Source: Ipomoea triloba
Taxonomy: Eukaryota > Streptophyta > Magnoliopsida > Solanales > Convolvulaceae
Direction of reading: 5' to 3'
Length of the DNA: 64,000 nucleotides
Assembly: GCF_003576645.1 (NCBI RefSeq)
Contig: NC_044918.1
Span: 31,598,203-31,662,202 of the forward strand
Shown here: positions 1 to 13,000 of the stretch, piece after piece
How positions within the stretch are numbered: position 1 is the stretch's first letter
How the letters are laid out: every line of letters begins with the position of its first letter
Program-made: the position numbers and the translations under genes
Notes under the pieces: model-generated
Database searches by the model: none
The model's input: the letters and a program-made list of their open reading frames with translations, nothing else
Told to the model about the DNA's origin: nothing

Positions 1-745
1 AAATACATTGGAATTCAAATGTCTTGAAATTTGAAAGGTTGCTTGCATAGTTGCATATCAGATTACTCTTTAATATCTCATTTATGAGGATATTCTTTTG
101 CTTCGTATACTTAAACATAATTATTACAAACCATGGTGTGAATACAAAATAAATTTAAATTCGAAATGACTGATGCAATCTTCGAGACTAACATTAAAAT
201 ATCCTACAACCCTATATAAATAAGTCCTACAATTCTTAAACATCATGTATGCATAGATTTTTTATCTTTCATGCAACCTGGTAGAACTGTGGCTGGAGAA
301 GAAGAAAATTGTGGTTGTTTGTCTTCTCAAATGCCTCTGCATCAAAGAAAATTGTTGGTCAAGGTACTTTTGGAAACTGAGAACTGTTTTATATTGATTC
401 TTTATCCACCTTTTTCATTCTTAATTATTTTGTGCTTACCTGTTATCCATGACCATGCATGTTCTATGTTGTTGGTTGTCACCGGAACTGTTATTGCCAC
501 CACCAACATGAGGATGAGATAAAGAGTATGTCCAACAGAGATAAATGGAATATATACTGATTTGAAAAATAAATAAAGTTAAAACTACAGAAAAAAGTTA
601 CCAGCAAAAGGTAGAACAGAAAAATAGTAGAAAATGTTTCTTTTTTTTTTTTTTTTGTTTGAGTATTTATGGCAGAGGAGCTGAGTACAAGTTTAGTGAA
701 GAAATGGTTGCACTGGAATGACCAGTGAAAAACAATACTAATTTT

Positions 746-928
746 GGACTCAAGTATTTAAATTATTTTTTTTTTAAAGTTCTTTTTCATGAACTACTGC
801 TGTAGTTTATCTTTTGTATATTTTGGTTTTGTTTTTTGAACTCAAGTATTTAAATTACTTATTTTACTAAAGTCTAATGCATTGAGTATTTAGTATATGC
901 AATGAACTACTGCTGTAGTTTATCTTTT
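746..928. repeat. Imperfect direct duplication of about 100 bp
   Basis: Two blocks recur in the same order: ACTCAAGTATTTAAATTA (near 748 and 840) and a 27-bp block beginning GAACTACTGCTGTAG (near 792 and 903). The DNA between has diverged, so this is an old tandem duplication of non-coding sequence. Confidence 0.6.
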
Positions 929-2290
929 GTTCAAGAAATCATTTGTAGGTAAGACAAAATGAGAAGTGGATGTACATGCAATGTAATAGAGACAACTATG
1001 TGGATGTACAAGGTTGATATAACTGATATATCTCTAACATATTTGACAGTGATGCAATGAAGAGATGTCTGATGGATGTGTTCCCCTCAATACAAAGCTT
1101 ATAAAGGACTAACTAAGCAACTGTCAAATTGGAGAAGATGATTGATGAGGAAATTTGATGAAGACAAACAATTACGTGTGTGTTCTGTGACAAGACATTC
1201 TTGCCTTTGAGGCATTTTATTTTAATTTCAAACATTTTAATTTCTGCACTGTTTCTATATTTTGGTTATATTCTCTATAGATTCTGTACCCTTTTTTTAT
1301 AACTTGCAACACACTGATAGGTACTAGATACGCTATTGTGAAGCCAGAAGGACATGATTGTAATTTTTAAAGATATGAAGAGTTCAGTAACAATAACTAT
1401 ATGTTCTTATAGGTTTACATTAGCTTCTTTGTAACAACTGTAATTTATATGTTGTACACAATTCGGTTTGTAATTATTGGTGTAGTGAAGAACAACTTCT
1501 AGGACTGTTTATCTGATGCCTAAAAGTATTTGGTGTCCAATTTTCTTCCTAAATTTATTTCAAAGAATTTATAGTCCATACTTACTTGATATATACTCTG
1601 AATCAGTAATTATAGCAAATATAAATGTATATTTTGCAGGGAGATGATTTAGCCTGCAGATGTATTGATGGTCTATTGGTTGATCATGTAATATCAATGC
1701 ATTCCTCATTATAGCAAATATAAATGTATATATAATCACTTACCTTATCCATGAAGCTTTATATTCCACTTTGGGACTTAGGAGTTTCAATGTCTACTAG
1801 AAGTTTGTCTAAATTCCATATAGATACAACCTGCAAAGTAAGATCAAATTAGTGTGTTGAAAGTAGACCACGTTCAATTGTTTTGTTACTAATTAAAATA
1901 AATAAGTTTTAATCTTAAATGCCAGCAACATACATACCTATTATTTCAATTAAACTCCTTTCAGTAGTAAGTCAAGAAAATCTTCTTAAACAGTAGAGTT
2001 AGCTGAAAAACATAGTGAGAAAAAAAAATCAATTAACAAGTCCATTACACCTATCATAAAGAAAATCAGAATGTAGTGTTATATTTGTGCATCAGATTGT
2101 AGTATCATCATTTGCTTAAGAAACAAGTTGAAAGTAATCAATTTCAAAGAAAAGAACTGTAATAACATAAATATTCATTAGACCAAAAAAATAGGGACTA
2201 TTAAAATTCATTTAGATGACTGTAACTATCACAATATCGTTTTGATATACTTATATTCTAAACACTTTATTCCAAGGTATAGATATATAT

Positions 2291-2328
2291 CAACTCACAT
2301 ATTCGATGAATAACATATATGTGAGTTG
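2291..2328. repeat. Short inverted repeat (12-bp arms)
   Basis: CAACTCACATAT at 2291-2302 is the exact reverse complement of ATATGTGAGTTG at 2317-2328, with a 14-base loop. It can form a hairpin on either strand. No target-site duplication or transposon context is visible. Confidence 0.5.
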
Positions 2329-3271
2329 CTGTATTCAATGTGAAAGGATATGCGTACCTCTATTACTGCCATGTATCTACCCTAAATAAAATCATTTATA
2401 AGGACACTTTTAAGAATTCTGCAGCTAAATATAGAAATATATGTGTATATATTAAAGGTATGTAAGTATTAGCCAAAAAAATCACCATAAAGTCAGAGTA
2501 GCTACTACATGCTGCAACCAACAATGTGAACACAAGCATTCAATTCAAATCACAACTCAAATAATGCAGCCTGTTTTGCAAACCAGATTAGCCTCTCAAC
2601 CCTGCCCTCCTCCACTGCAAGACACAAAATGCAGCCACACTGCTGCACATCGGAGTGTAGAACCTTATTTAAACATCTAGACCATCCATTCTTTTCCACC
2701 TGCCCTAGATTTGCAGCAGCCGCACCCAACTCAATCAGCTTAATTTCCTGGGCAAAACTCAAGCCAAGCCCATTCGCACAATTTACGCCCCAGGATCTCA
2801 TAATTCCCTCTTAATTGGCTATCCAAACTCCAAAGCTGCTCCTGGGCCAAATATCTCCCCAGCAGTACAAGATTTTGCTATCTCCATTTAGTGATGATAT
2901 CAAAAACTGACCCAAAAAAAAAAACACAAGGCATCAGAAATTAATTTTCATCATTTGCTATCTCCCTTCATTCATATTCGAAGGGTTATTCTGAATCTCT
3001 TATAATAAAGATTTACATATTTCATAGTAAAAGAAAAGAAACTACAATCTCAGTTTTTATTTTTCTAGAATTTAAAAATATATGGTTCTCTTGACTCTTC
3101 AAAACTACACAGAGCAGAGAAAATGAATTTCAGTAAATGAAAATATTTAAAAAGTAGGAATTAGAGTTATACTTAGAGTAAAATAGATCATTGTTAAAAC
3201 TCTACTTATCTTAGGGGTTGGGCTGATCCATCTCTTCCTTCTTTTCTGATTATCGCTTAGATACTCCATAT

Positions 3272-3535
3272 CTAACTGCATGCTATAGATTGTGTCTGTA
3301 TTGCCATGGAAGACGAGGGTTGCCGCTGGGAACTAGCAAAGGAGGACGGGGTTTTGAAGCTGGGATTGATTGAGGGTTTTGCGAGGCTAGAATTGCGGAG
3401 GTAGAAACAAAGTGGTTTAGGTTTGGTTTCATAGGTGATGCTGGCGTCGAAGGATGAGAGATTATTCTGATTTAGTATTATTGATGTTTTTTCTGACGAG
3501 CAGATGGAGAGGAAGAAGAGCGGAGGGGAAGACAT
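3272..3535 (-). CDS. Possible first exon of a host gene with transit-peptide-like N terminus
   Basis: An 87-codon frame opens with MSSPPLFFLSICSS and is rich in Ser, Pro and Lys with almost no acidic residues, which is the composition of a chloroplast or mitochondrial transit peptide (inference). The 50-80 bases upstream on the minus strand are CT-rich, like a plant 5' UTR. The frame stops within a GT-containing context (GCAGTTAGAT), so the coding part could end in a splice donor there, but I cannot find a convincing second exon. The outer retrotransposon is inserted about 84 bp upstream of this ATG. I do not recognise the product. It may be a gene fragment. Confidence 0.3.
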   Translation of the reverse strand: MSSPPLFFLSICSSEKTSIILNQNNLSSFDASITYETKPKPLCFYLRNSSLAKPSINPSFKTPSSFASSQRQPSSSMAIQTQSIACS

Positions 3536-3614
3536 AATTTTGGAAGAGAGAGGACGAAGACGGAATGAAATGGGGAAATGGGGAAATGGTGTGGGTTGAA
3601 ACGCGTTTGCGGTT

Positions 3615-3619
3615 ATCTA
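3615..3619. repeat. Target-site duplication ATCTA (left) of the outer element
   Basis: ATCTA directly precedes the first LTR base at 3620 and recurs at 39130-39134 directly after the last LTR base. Five bases is the expected duplication for gypsy-type integrase. ATCTA also happens to follow the inner end of the left LTR, so chance is not fully excluded. Confidence 0.7.
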
Positions 3620-5597
3620 TGTAACACCCAATTTTTACTATCTTGTATTTATTACAAAATCCCTAATAATACATTGCGGAAGCATTTAATCAGCAGAAAA
3701 CTAGGTGTTACCGGTATCTCTCCTATACCCAAACGCTAAGCCTAAACTTACAACATCAAATAACCACATCAATATTCCAACTTAATACATATGGAAATAA
3801 TCCTTCCAAGTGTCTATTCTAGGATAGAGTAGTCTTCAACCTCGACTTCCGTCCTATTCGGAGCTCATCGGGCCACAGGAGCCCACACTAGACAACATCT
3901 GTTAAAAGAAAAACACATTGAAGTGTAGTTAGCACGACGGCTAAGTAAGAGAATCCATGGTCACCCAAGATTCAACAAAGGTTTTTAAAACACGTCTCTT
4001 AAAGACAAAATCATTTCCTTCTCAGGGTCGTTACAGAGTAACCCTTTTCTCATCTTTAAAACTTCCTTAGTTTCATATTAGCAAGCGTGAGGCCTTTGGA
4101 GCATTCTCATAACTCCCTCTCTGACCACTTGGATCATCGAACTCGGGGTCAGTGATCATCACCCGGTCTAACACTGATCCCCTGGACGTAAAGTTCGTTA
4201 AAATGATTCCTAGCTGGCCTAGCCAGGTCCGTTAAAACGACACCTACCTGGACTTCTGGAATAACGATACTTTAAGTGTGCACACCCCCCATAGGAATAC
4301 CTCATCCTACGAGTTATATAGTACCCGGCGAATAGACTTCGCCCTGCAGTATGAACTAGTCATACAATATAACACAACGACGAATAGACTTCGCCCTGCA
4401 GTATGAATGATTATACAATATAACACAACGACCACTGGGCAATGGCACTTAAAGCCACCCATGGGTCAATCAAGGTCCTCCTCAACTTACTTTAGAAACT
4501 AAGGTTTTGAAAACATGATCCTTCCTTCAGTTTTTCTTTCTCAAATCATTTCTTTTGGGCATATTTCTCATTCGAGCCCAATACTTGAAATTGTCTACCT
4601 CATTAGCTCATGAGGGATTTTCAAAATACTTTCAGTACCCGCAGGCTTTTCAAACATCATTTTGTCATCTTTCTCACGTAAGGTACATACACATTAAAAG
4701 TGGTGTTTTCCTCAAAAATAAGGTTTTGGCAACCAAAATAGCATACGTTCTTCAACGTAAGTTTTTATAAACATTTTGGATATACTTCACGTCTCATACT
4801 TGAAATCCATCCACCTAGGTATACACTTATATATTCTACTAACACTACATATATCCATTCTCAATACTATTATTATAATAGTACGAACCCATAGTCAACC
4901 ATTTATGAATCAACCGATTCATAGCACCATTAATATCAACATCCTTAACCTTGTTCCTTATCATGAATTTCAGTCCCTATTACAATCCAATCCCCATCGG
5001 TAATCCATAATCATGGTTTCCACCATTAACTAATAATAGATGGTTATCCTTGTCATCATCGTCATCAACAACTTCCTCCATCATCAACACCATTAGAAAT
5101 ATAACTTGAGGAAATCGCACACCCAAGTATGTATAAATTTCTAAGAGGTAAAGTCATTGCCTAACCCTAATCCAAAACCGTTCAACAACTATTTCCTCAA
5201 GATTCACCATATACAATCTTTATCTCAATATTTCCATATAATAATTTCCTCAATACATATCATAATAATATCATTATCTTAACTTTTCCATATAACAATT
5301 TGCTCAATATATATCACAATATCATCACTACTCAAAATTCCTTTAAACCATAACTTATTCACCAATAGAGAGATTCCCAACTCTCAAAGTAAATTCCAAA
5401 GGAATAATACCAATATCTCATAATAATTACCAAGGAGATAATTTCAATCTCTCAAAATAAACACCATTTAATCTATTCATCCAGTCATTCAACCTTAATA
5501 ACTATCATCAGTCCTTAATCACTATAATTAAAGCTTAATTACCTCCTGAACTCCACTGTTAATCCATTTTTAATGTCAATCTATCCCCATTATTAAC
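3620..5597 (-). repeat. Outer element 3' LTR, first part (R/U5 side)
   Basis: This is the U5-side half of the left LTR, reading TGTAACACC at its outer edge. It matches 33158-35150 closely. On the minus strand it contains a splice-acceptor-like TTTTAACAG directly before ATG (3896-3898), the GGCGAAGTCTATTCGCC hairpin motif near 4325 and 4385, and a GTGCACACTTAA block. The short plus-strand frames here (for example 4555-5003) are not coding. Confidence 0.85.
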
Positions 5598-6884
5598 TGA
5601 TAAGCACCAAGAATAGCTTATTTTAGAGGTCATTTACGGGCTAGAATTGTAGAGTTTATTACCCATTTCATAAGAATATCATACATTTAGACTCAGATGT
5701 GACCAAAACTTCTAACGAGAGTATGAAAGATGTTTTTAAGGTATTCTACAGCCAAATGGAGGACTTAAGGCCAAAACTGAGCAGAAAATGAAGAAACCGT
5801 GAAGCAGGAGCCTCCCACGCAGCCTCACACGCGTGTGGAGGGGCGTGGAAACATTCCAGAAGCTTCCCACGACCACCACCACGCGTGTGGGAGGAAAATG
5901 ACCAAAGAACGTCGCGTACGAGGTCGCGTACGAGCGTACGCACCCTCGTACGCGACCCAGATCTACACTATATAAAGAAGCTTTGGCGGAAATCAAAGAC
6001 CAAGCAGCCATAGAATAGATTAGATATGAAATTTCTTAGGGTTTTCTCCCTTTTTGGGAGAAAACTTTCTTTCTTTCTATTAGAGTAGATCCAAGATCAA
6101 GATAGGAGGATCAAAGTTTCAAGGACAAGATGTAAATGAGCCATTCACCATGGATGGTACTCTTCTCTTCAATGTTTAAATTTAATGCTTGCTTTCTTTG
6201 AAACTTTCATTTTCTTCTTCTTGTTTCTTTATTTAATGATAGCTTAGAGTAGAAAGGGGATTGGTGGCCCCGAAGCTAAACTATGTGGTTGATTTGATAT
6301 GAAATTGCTTTTAGATTGTGAGCTTGTGATTGTTGGATGATAAACTTGTGTGGATGATGTTCATAATGCTTTGTGCCTAAGTGTGCACATTAGGTAGCAA
6401 ACTCAGTGAAAGTGAGTGTGTGCGCGATAGCGGCCACTCATGAGTCTAACTCACCCACATCTCCGCCCTTAGTTCGAAAGGACGAGGTCCGAGAGGAGTG
6501 GTAGACAAGGTGTTTGACAAAATGCCCCAACCGAATGAGGATGTGGGAGTCCAAGTGTGACGCCACTTGGTAATGTGCCATGAACTCCCTAGCCAAATCC
6601 TAGTCCCTTGCTTGCAAAACCAATAGATAGTAGACCACATAGGTTAGCCACGAGCCCCAATCTCCGCCTTTCCTTTTCTTTTATCACAACCAATATCAAC
6701 CTTACCCTCTTTTACCAATGAATCCAACCCTTAGCAAATCTTGTAACTCTTTTCCTTCAACCTCTTAGATGCCAACACACTAATTCGATTCCCATTCGCC
6801 ATCCTTGAGAGACACGACACTCGGGGAGTTTTGACTCTTCGTTTTATCACCTTCACCTTCACCTCCCACTAAATTACATCCTTC
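5598..6884 (+). repeat. 5' LTR of the Athila/Tat-like element
   Basis: 1,287 bp running from TGATAAGCACC to CATCCTTCA. It aligns closely with 15473-15790 joined to 30076-30852. It carries a promoter-like block near 5911-5976 and an uninterrupted GATCAAAGTTTCAAGGACAAG at about 6109-6129, the empty site for the hAT insertion in the 3' LTR. Confidence 0.87.
5825..5976 (+). promoter_or_regulatory. LTR promoter: CACGCGTG palindromes, CGTACG inverted repeat and TATA box
   Basis: Two CACGCGTGTGG-type palindromes (near 5827 and 5880) precede an inverted repeat whose arms GTCGCGTACGAG (5911-5922) and CTCGTACGCGAC (5945-5956) flank further CGTACG units. TATATAAA follows at 5969-5976, which predicts a start near 6000. 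The copy at 15480-15640 has C-to-T or G-to-A changes in the CGTACG units, as expected for methylated CpG decay. Confidence 0.65.
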
Positions 6885-6888
6885 AAAA

Positions 6889-6906
6889 TGGCGCCGTTGC
6901 CGGGGA
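6889..6906 (+). other. Primer-binding site complementary to tRNA-Asp
   Basis: TGGCGCCGTTGCCGGGGA lies 4 bases after the 5' LTR. This is the standard PBS of plant Athila/Tat gypsy elements. It fixes the element as plus-strand. Confidence 0.92.
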
Positions 6907-7143
6907 TGGCAAACGGTTTCGAATAGTGTTGACATCTTTGAAGTAGAATTTTAAGAGTTCTTGAATTGCTTTCTTTTTGTTTGTTTTATTTTCTTATTTT
7001 TGATTATTTGATTGAAAAAGTGAGCGTACTATCTTCGAATATTTTGTTGACTCACTTGCAACTACTTCTAGTTGCGAAATATTTGTTGTTTGTTAAGCTT
7101 TGTACAGGAAAATTTTCTTCATCAAATCAATTAAAGCTTACCA

Positions 7144-8642
7144 ATGAGTTCTTATCCATATTCCCATGGTTACCCATACCATGGAAGACCATATACAACA
7201 AATATTCCACCCCAAACCTATGAACCTTACCCATATTACTATCCAAATCCTTATGAATACCCACCACCACAATATACCTACTCTCTTTACCCAAATACTC
7301 TATCTTATCCCAACTACGCACCGTATCCTTACAATACCCCCTCTATGCTTACCCATGAGGGAATTGAGAAACCTACATACCAAAATGGAGAGGAATCCCT
7401 TAGTTCTATAGCTGAGAGTATTAACAACCGACTTATTCAAGTCATGAAGGAGATTGATCCTAGTTGTGAACCGGCATTACAGGCCACAATTCCTTCAATT
7501 GTTCAACCTTCATCTCATTATAACCCTCCATCAAATTATAATCCTGAGAGAAATAGGTATTCTCATTCTTACACTCATCCTAGCTATTCACCCCCACCTC
7601 AACAACATGATAGATATTTTCACCACCTTTCGCTCCAAAATTCACCAAATCCATACCATATGAGAGACCATCTTGGGAGTATCTTCCTCCGGTCAATGAC
7701 GAAATCCAAACCTTGAAGGATAAATTAGAAATGTTCATCCAAATGGCCAAGAAAGATACTATCAACTTAAGAAATGAAATCAGAAGCGAAATGAAGAAAA
7801 ATCTTGTTACTCTTCGCGAGGAAGGACTTCCATTGGACCAAATTGAGACTAAAATGCTATCGATGTCGGAAGAGCTCATGAAGAGAATGCTACCAATGGA
7901 TCATCCGACAATGGAAACCGACCAACAGGAGAGTGACAAGATGGACAAAATGATTGACAATGAAGAGGTGAGTGTAAAAGAATCCACAGAACTTGACACC
8001 CCGGTGCTCCAAGAAGTTTTGACTCCTGAGTTGAACACGCAACAATGGGGAGAGATTGAGAGTGAAGACGATGATCACATTGAAATTGTGTGGGAAGACG
8101 AAAAACCCACACAAGGTAAGACTCTCACTCCAACTCTTATCGAAAGTTCTTATAATGTTTGTGAGGATGATTCCCTTGTACTTCATGATAATTTTGATGA
8201 CTGTGATAAAGCTTCTTTTTGCTCATGGGAGAGTGATTCCTTACAATTTTGTGATGATTTGGGGAGTGAGGATGATATCGAGTTATTAGGGATCATAGAA
8301 GGAGAAAGGGAAAGAAGGGAAATGATTGTCACCATTGGCAATCCAAAAGAACAAGAGTGGAGAGAAAATGCTTTAGATGAGATAGACTGTGGAGAGAGTG
8401 TTCATTGGGAGACCTTTAAGGACAAGTTCTTAGGGGATGGAGCCTACGAAAAGAAGGGAGAAGCGGGGTACACTATCCTTAAATATCTTAGGGTAGTACC
8501 CCATGCTTATTTGTTAATAAACTATGTTTTCCCCTTCTTTGTTTTTAATTTCAAGGATGTCCTACATCTTGGGGCATACCTTGAAGCAAAAGTTCACGGG
8601 ATGCTTAGAAAGGTCCCAAAATCTGTGTGCTTCGAAGGATAG
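7144..8642 (+). pseudogene. Gag-like frame of the Athila/Tat-like element, broken by a frameshift
   Basis: The first frame (ATG at 7144, to 7716) encodes about 190 residues and begins with a Tyr/Pro-rich low-complexity segment full of YPYP and PPPQ motifs. The second (to 8642) has no ATG of its own at the join, but it reads open upstream through the 3' end of the first in another frame, so a one-base frameshift near 7660 split a single ORF. The second part has a charged, coiled-coil-like segment, then a very acidic Glu/Asp-rich region and a hydrophobic tail. There is no CCHC knuckle, protease or RT. I infer a structural gag-like protein from its position after the PBS. No named family is recognised. 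Confidence 0.6.
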
Positions 8643-8649
8643 AGCACAC

Positions 8650-10058
8650 AACATCTGGCCAGGAGACGTTAAAGCATGGCGCACTTGGGAGGCAGTCCCA
8701 ACGTTATCCTTAGCTTAGAATTTTAATTCTTGTTTACTTTTCATTTTCTTTGTTTATTAGTAATTTTTCTTTTTTTAGGATAGCCTTGCTTGAGCTAACA
8801 ATGCAGGTGATTTTGGTGCTAAGCCATGACATATGAGCTAAACCGAATCAAACATGGAAGGCAAAAGCCAGGAGACGAAGAAGGTGATCAGCACTGCTGA
8901 CCACGCCTGCTCACACGCGTGGTGACAGGCGTGGAATCTTTCCAGAGCCGCTCCACGAGGACCACCACACGTGTGAGTCACGTGGACAGGTCCTGGACAG
9001 ATTCTCGTGCATTATTTTCTTTTCATCCAATTTTTCTAAGTCTCCCAGGTCTGGCCGTGCCAATAATCACAACTTTAAGCAAATACCAAAAGGGCGAAGA
9101 GATGATGAGCCGACAATCTTCAAATAGATGGGCCGTAAACTGAAGACAAAGTTGTAGACGCATCGTATGGTATATCATTCTAACTTTTCTTCCTATTTCT
9201 ATGAGCATATTTGCCTTGGTTCACAAAGGATGAGTCACATGATTTTGTTATAATGGGTATAGTATTTTTAGAATATTTATTTGAAGCCCTGAGCACACTT
9301 TTTAAGTGTGGAAAGATGCTTTAATGCACAATCTTTTAAGACTCAAATCCTTTTTCCTCTATTCCTAATGGAAACATCGAGGACGATGTTCACTTTTAAG
9401 TGTGGAAAGGATTTATGTTTCTTGAAATAGTTGATTAATTGAGTGATAAGGTATAGGAACTAGAGGGCGTGTTATTGCCAATACTATCTAGGAAGGCTCA
9501 TAACCTTGTGCCAAATACGAATGTTTTAAATATGCTTTGGAAGTTACACTTTGCACCAATTTGCACAATTGACCCAAATTGAAAATTTTTATGTGTGCTT
9601 GCATGTTCTTCACATTGTATTTTGTTTGGACCTCAGTCAAGGATCTCTCGAAGTGGGAGTGTAAACCCCTTGAGTTTTAGAAAGATAAAAATTGCGAAGC
9701 CCGGAAATTGAATTAATCTTAGCATGGGGCAAAAGGTGAGCCTAAGTGAGCTTAGAGTGAAAACAATCCCTAATCCCTAGAAAATGGCATGAGGGGTTGA
9801 TATGGTGAATAGAAAAAGGCAAAGGCCATTCCTAGAGATAAAACAGAGGTGAGCCATCTAGTCTGGATACGGGGTAACCATTGCACCGTCTTCGAAAAAG
9901 CATGGAGATCCATGTGAAGTCGGTTATCCCGAAGAGATCTTGATAGATGAGAAAATAGAGAGGAGGTGAGCCACTTCGCTAGGATTCAGGCACCCATTGC
10001 ACTGACCTTCGAAAAAGCATGGAGCTCCATGTGAAGTCGGGTCGCATGATAACGTTAT
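8650..10058 (+). other. Non-coding interior of the Athila/Tat-like element
   Basis: No supported gene. Near 8905-8990 there is a second set of CACGCGTGG/CACACGTGTG palindromes resembling the LTR promoter block. Near 9375-9410 the phrase CATCGAGGACGATG followed by TTTTAAGTGTGGAAAGG resembles motifs common in Athila/Tat 3' interiors. Two imperfect ~115-bp direct repeats at about 9846-9930 and 9962-10048 share TTCGAAAAAGCATGGAG and CCATGTGAAGTCGG. Confidence 0.6.
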
Positions 10059-13000
10059 TGTAACACCCCCAATTTCTAATACAGGATTAAACATAAATAA
10101 TAAATCTTTCTTACTAATCATATTGAAAATAAATGCGGAAGCAAATTCAAACTCTAAACCAATGGGGTGTTATGCCACGCTTGGACCGCCACTAAGCCCA
10201 AACGCACAGGCTATAAAGCTTTCTAATCCACAATCTGATAAGCACTATTTTTATATTTATTTATATTTGATTCTTATAATATATTAGTTTATTTATTTTA
10301 CATTATATTTATTTTAAACTTTATTTTATGTTTTATACTAATATAATAGTTAGTTGAATAATTAGGCTTAATGAACCTATTTGGGCTTAATTGATTAATT
10401 GAGCTAATTATATATTTTATTTTGTTTTGTTTAATTAGTTAGTCCATTTAAATATTTTAATAATTTTAGATGTTGGGTATTGCAACCCAATTTTAATTCT
10501 AATTTACTTTCGTTTTCTTTTTAGTAGTTACGTACGCTATATTAAATCTTTAATTATTTATGAATCGCAGCAACCCAAAGCTACTTTAATTTATAATGTT
10601 TTAATTTTATTTTAGTTTCTTTTGTTTGTACGTAGAATGCAGCCGCAACTCAAGGATTCTGTGCGACGATACGGACGGACTCCTGCGGTGAGCGGACGAT
10701 GCGGACAACGTGCGGTGAGCGACTTCCGACTGCTGTTAACCAGAATTCGACCAAAAATTACTCTTACGAATGTGCGGATGAAATTCAGCCTAAATTAGTA
10801 TAAATAGGTGTCGAATTCAGTAGTAAAAATCGTCAAGTTTGTATAGAATCAATTTATATTTACATTGTAAGCGTTCTTACGATGTCCTGCTGAGTTCTTA
10901 ATTTTTCCAATTCAAGGATTATGGAAGTTTGATTCTACAAGACCAGTAAGCTTTATTTAGCCTAAATTATTCTTTGCGCTTTATTATCTATATATCTTCT
11001 GTTATATTCATATATATGAATTATTGCTTGATTAATTGTTGCAATAGGGCCCATTGTTCAATTGTCAAGTTATTAAATTGCTAGTCAGAATCTTGAATCC
11101 GTAATTGTTTAAGTGTTTTGATGTTAGTAGCAAATAGCACAATTTGATTATAACTGATTTTCGTTTTGTGTTATGGAGATATATAGTCTAGCTTAAATGA
11201 ACCGAGCTTGTGAGTTTGTTGGCTAGGATTGGTAGTCTTTCTAATTCGATAATGCTGTTAGTAAATTAAATCCTAAGAGCTTGTTTAGGGTTGTTTATTA
11301 GCTAGGGAAGTAATCAAAGAGCTTGTTTTGATTATCGACGAAGTAAGGAAAGACAGGTTGTTAGAACTTGTTAATAACCATAACCAATCTAGTAAAGAAT
11401 AAAGTTAGTTTGACTTGCATATCAATATCCGTCTTGTTAGAATGAAGCTGATATTATTCCTTGGGTTGGATACCATTTGCCTTTGATATTTATTTGATAA
11501 TTATTTGCTATTCGATATTATTTTTCATTTTATTATTACTATTTAAGTTTCGATTCTCATTTCATTATTTATTAAATCTATTGCTAAAGATAAGTCTAAC
11601 CAGTCTCTGTGGATACGACCTTGCTCATCACTATTACAATGCATAAGAGTAAGTATTTATTATTTGTTGGTTTCGACACCCACCACAATCCATATTACAA
11701 ATCAACTATAATACAACAATTCACTATCCCAGTTACAGATCGTCTACAACCAAATAACTCAAAACTCTAAGCTAAACAATTTATACAAAGAATCCAATCC
11801 AAGGCAACTAGCTCTCCGTTGCGCTCTCAAAACGAGTCACTTTACACCAAGTCCTGAAAACAGTAAGATTAAGAAAACACAAACAACCAGAATTAGCATA
11901 AAATGCTAAGTAAGCTCTACTCCGCCCTGTAAAATAATTACATTTATACTTTGAAAAATAGATATGCTTTGTAAATAAATTTTGATACTTAAATAGATCG
12001 TACTCCATAAACCATTTAGCCAAAGGCTTAAAAAGAGCGTTTCCAAAAGGATTTTCCATCATAGATAATAGTTCTCATAAGATTTAACTCACACTAAAGA
12101 TAAGTAAGATATAAACTTTCTCAAGTATAATATTAAATACGTTTGAGCCATTTAGTAATTTTATAAACCATCACTACTCACTCTCAAAGTATCATGAGTA
12201 AGGAGGAATACAATTTTATATTTGTCCATAAACACTTCCAGAATAAAATAATATATAGATATGGAGGAACCAATAAAATCATATGCATAGCTCATCATAT
12301 AATCACTTAGAGATATAGATTTTCTCAAGTCATTCTCAAATAGCAATATAGTAAAACAATACATAAGTGGAGGTACCCCAATCATCCCAAATCATAATAG
12401 AAGAGTCATATATCACCCGTGTGGAACTAACCATGGGCCTAGCAAGGCAGGAACTTCACCGCAGCGAAGCCCTAGTGAACGGTGCTTCCCACACAACCGC
12501 CACCCCCACCTACCAGTGGAACCTCACTTCTCACAATATCAATCACTCTCAATGTCAATGGAAACAGAACTAGAACCTTAAGTGTGCACACCCCCTAATT
12601 GGGATTCCAAGCCCAACGGGTAGTTACTAGTCCTAGCAACCCAGGATTTTTCTACCAGGTTACTCCTCAAATACTAACCCATAGGGCCTCAGCCCACATC
12701 ACAATTCACATCACAATCCACACAGAAAGGGATAAACCTCCAAGAGTAGTACAATTTTTATATCATTCCTCCAAATAATAATAATAATCTTTCAAAATAT
12801 TATTTGTCTCCTAATTTAAAATATAGTAGTATTAATACATATCATAAAATTATAGATTCTTGCAATACTCAAACCAATCCCAATTATAATAGACTTGAAA
12901 ATCACGAGTCAACATAAAAAAATAACCATAATTTGCTATTTATCATACTTTGAACCAAAAAGCATTTTTAAAATAGTTTAAGGACACAAATAGGGTAAAG

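Larger units (their letters stand above)
1..3614. other. AT-rich flanking DNA, mostly without recognisable genes
   Basis: This is the DNA left of the nested transposon block. It is AT-rich, full of stop codons and low-complexity runs, and I recognise no transposon ends. An 83-codon frame at 271-522 opens with a coding-looking stretch that runs into a possible splice donor (AAG/GTAC near 363), but I cannot name it. A minus-strand frame at 2550-2801 (about 83 codons) is also unrecognised, and another minus-strand frame overlaps it. Either could be a decayed exon or chance. Confidence 0.5.

Noticed and set aside
271..522. 83-codon plus-strand frame considered as a host exon
   Set aside because: Unrecognised, only the first ~30 codons look coding-like, and the rest is hydrophobic AT-rich sequence; not enough support.
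5736..6011. 91-codon minus-strand frame over the Athila/Tat-like LTR promoter, also seen at 15460-15678
   Set aside because: It is antisense to the TATA box and palindromes and repeats only because the LTR repeats. No domain.
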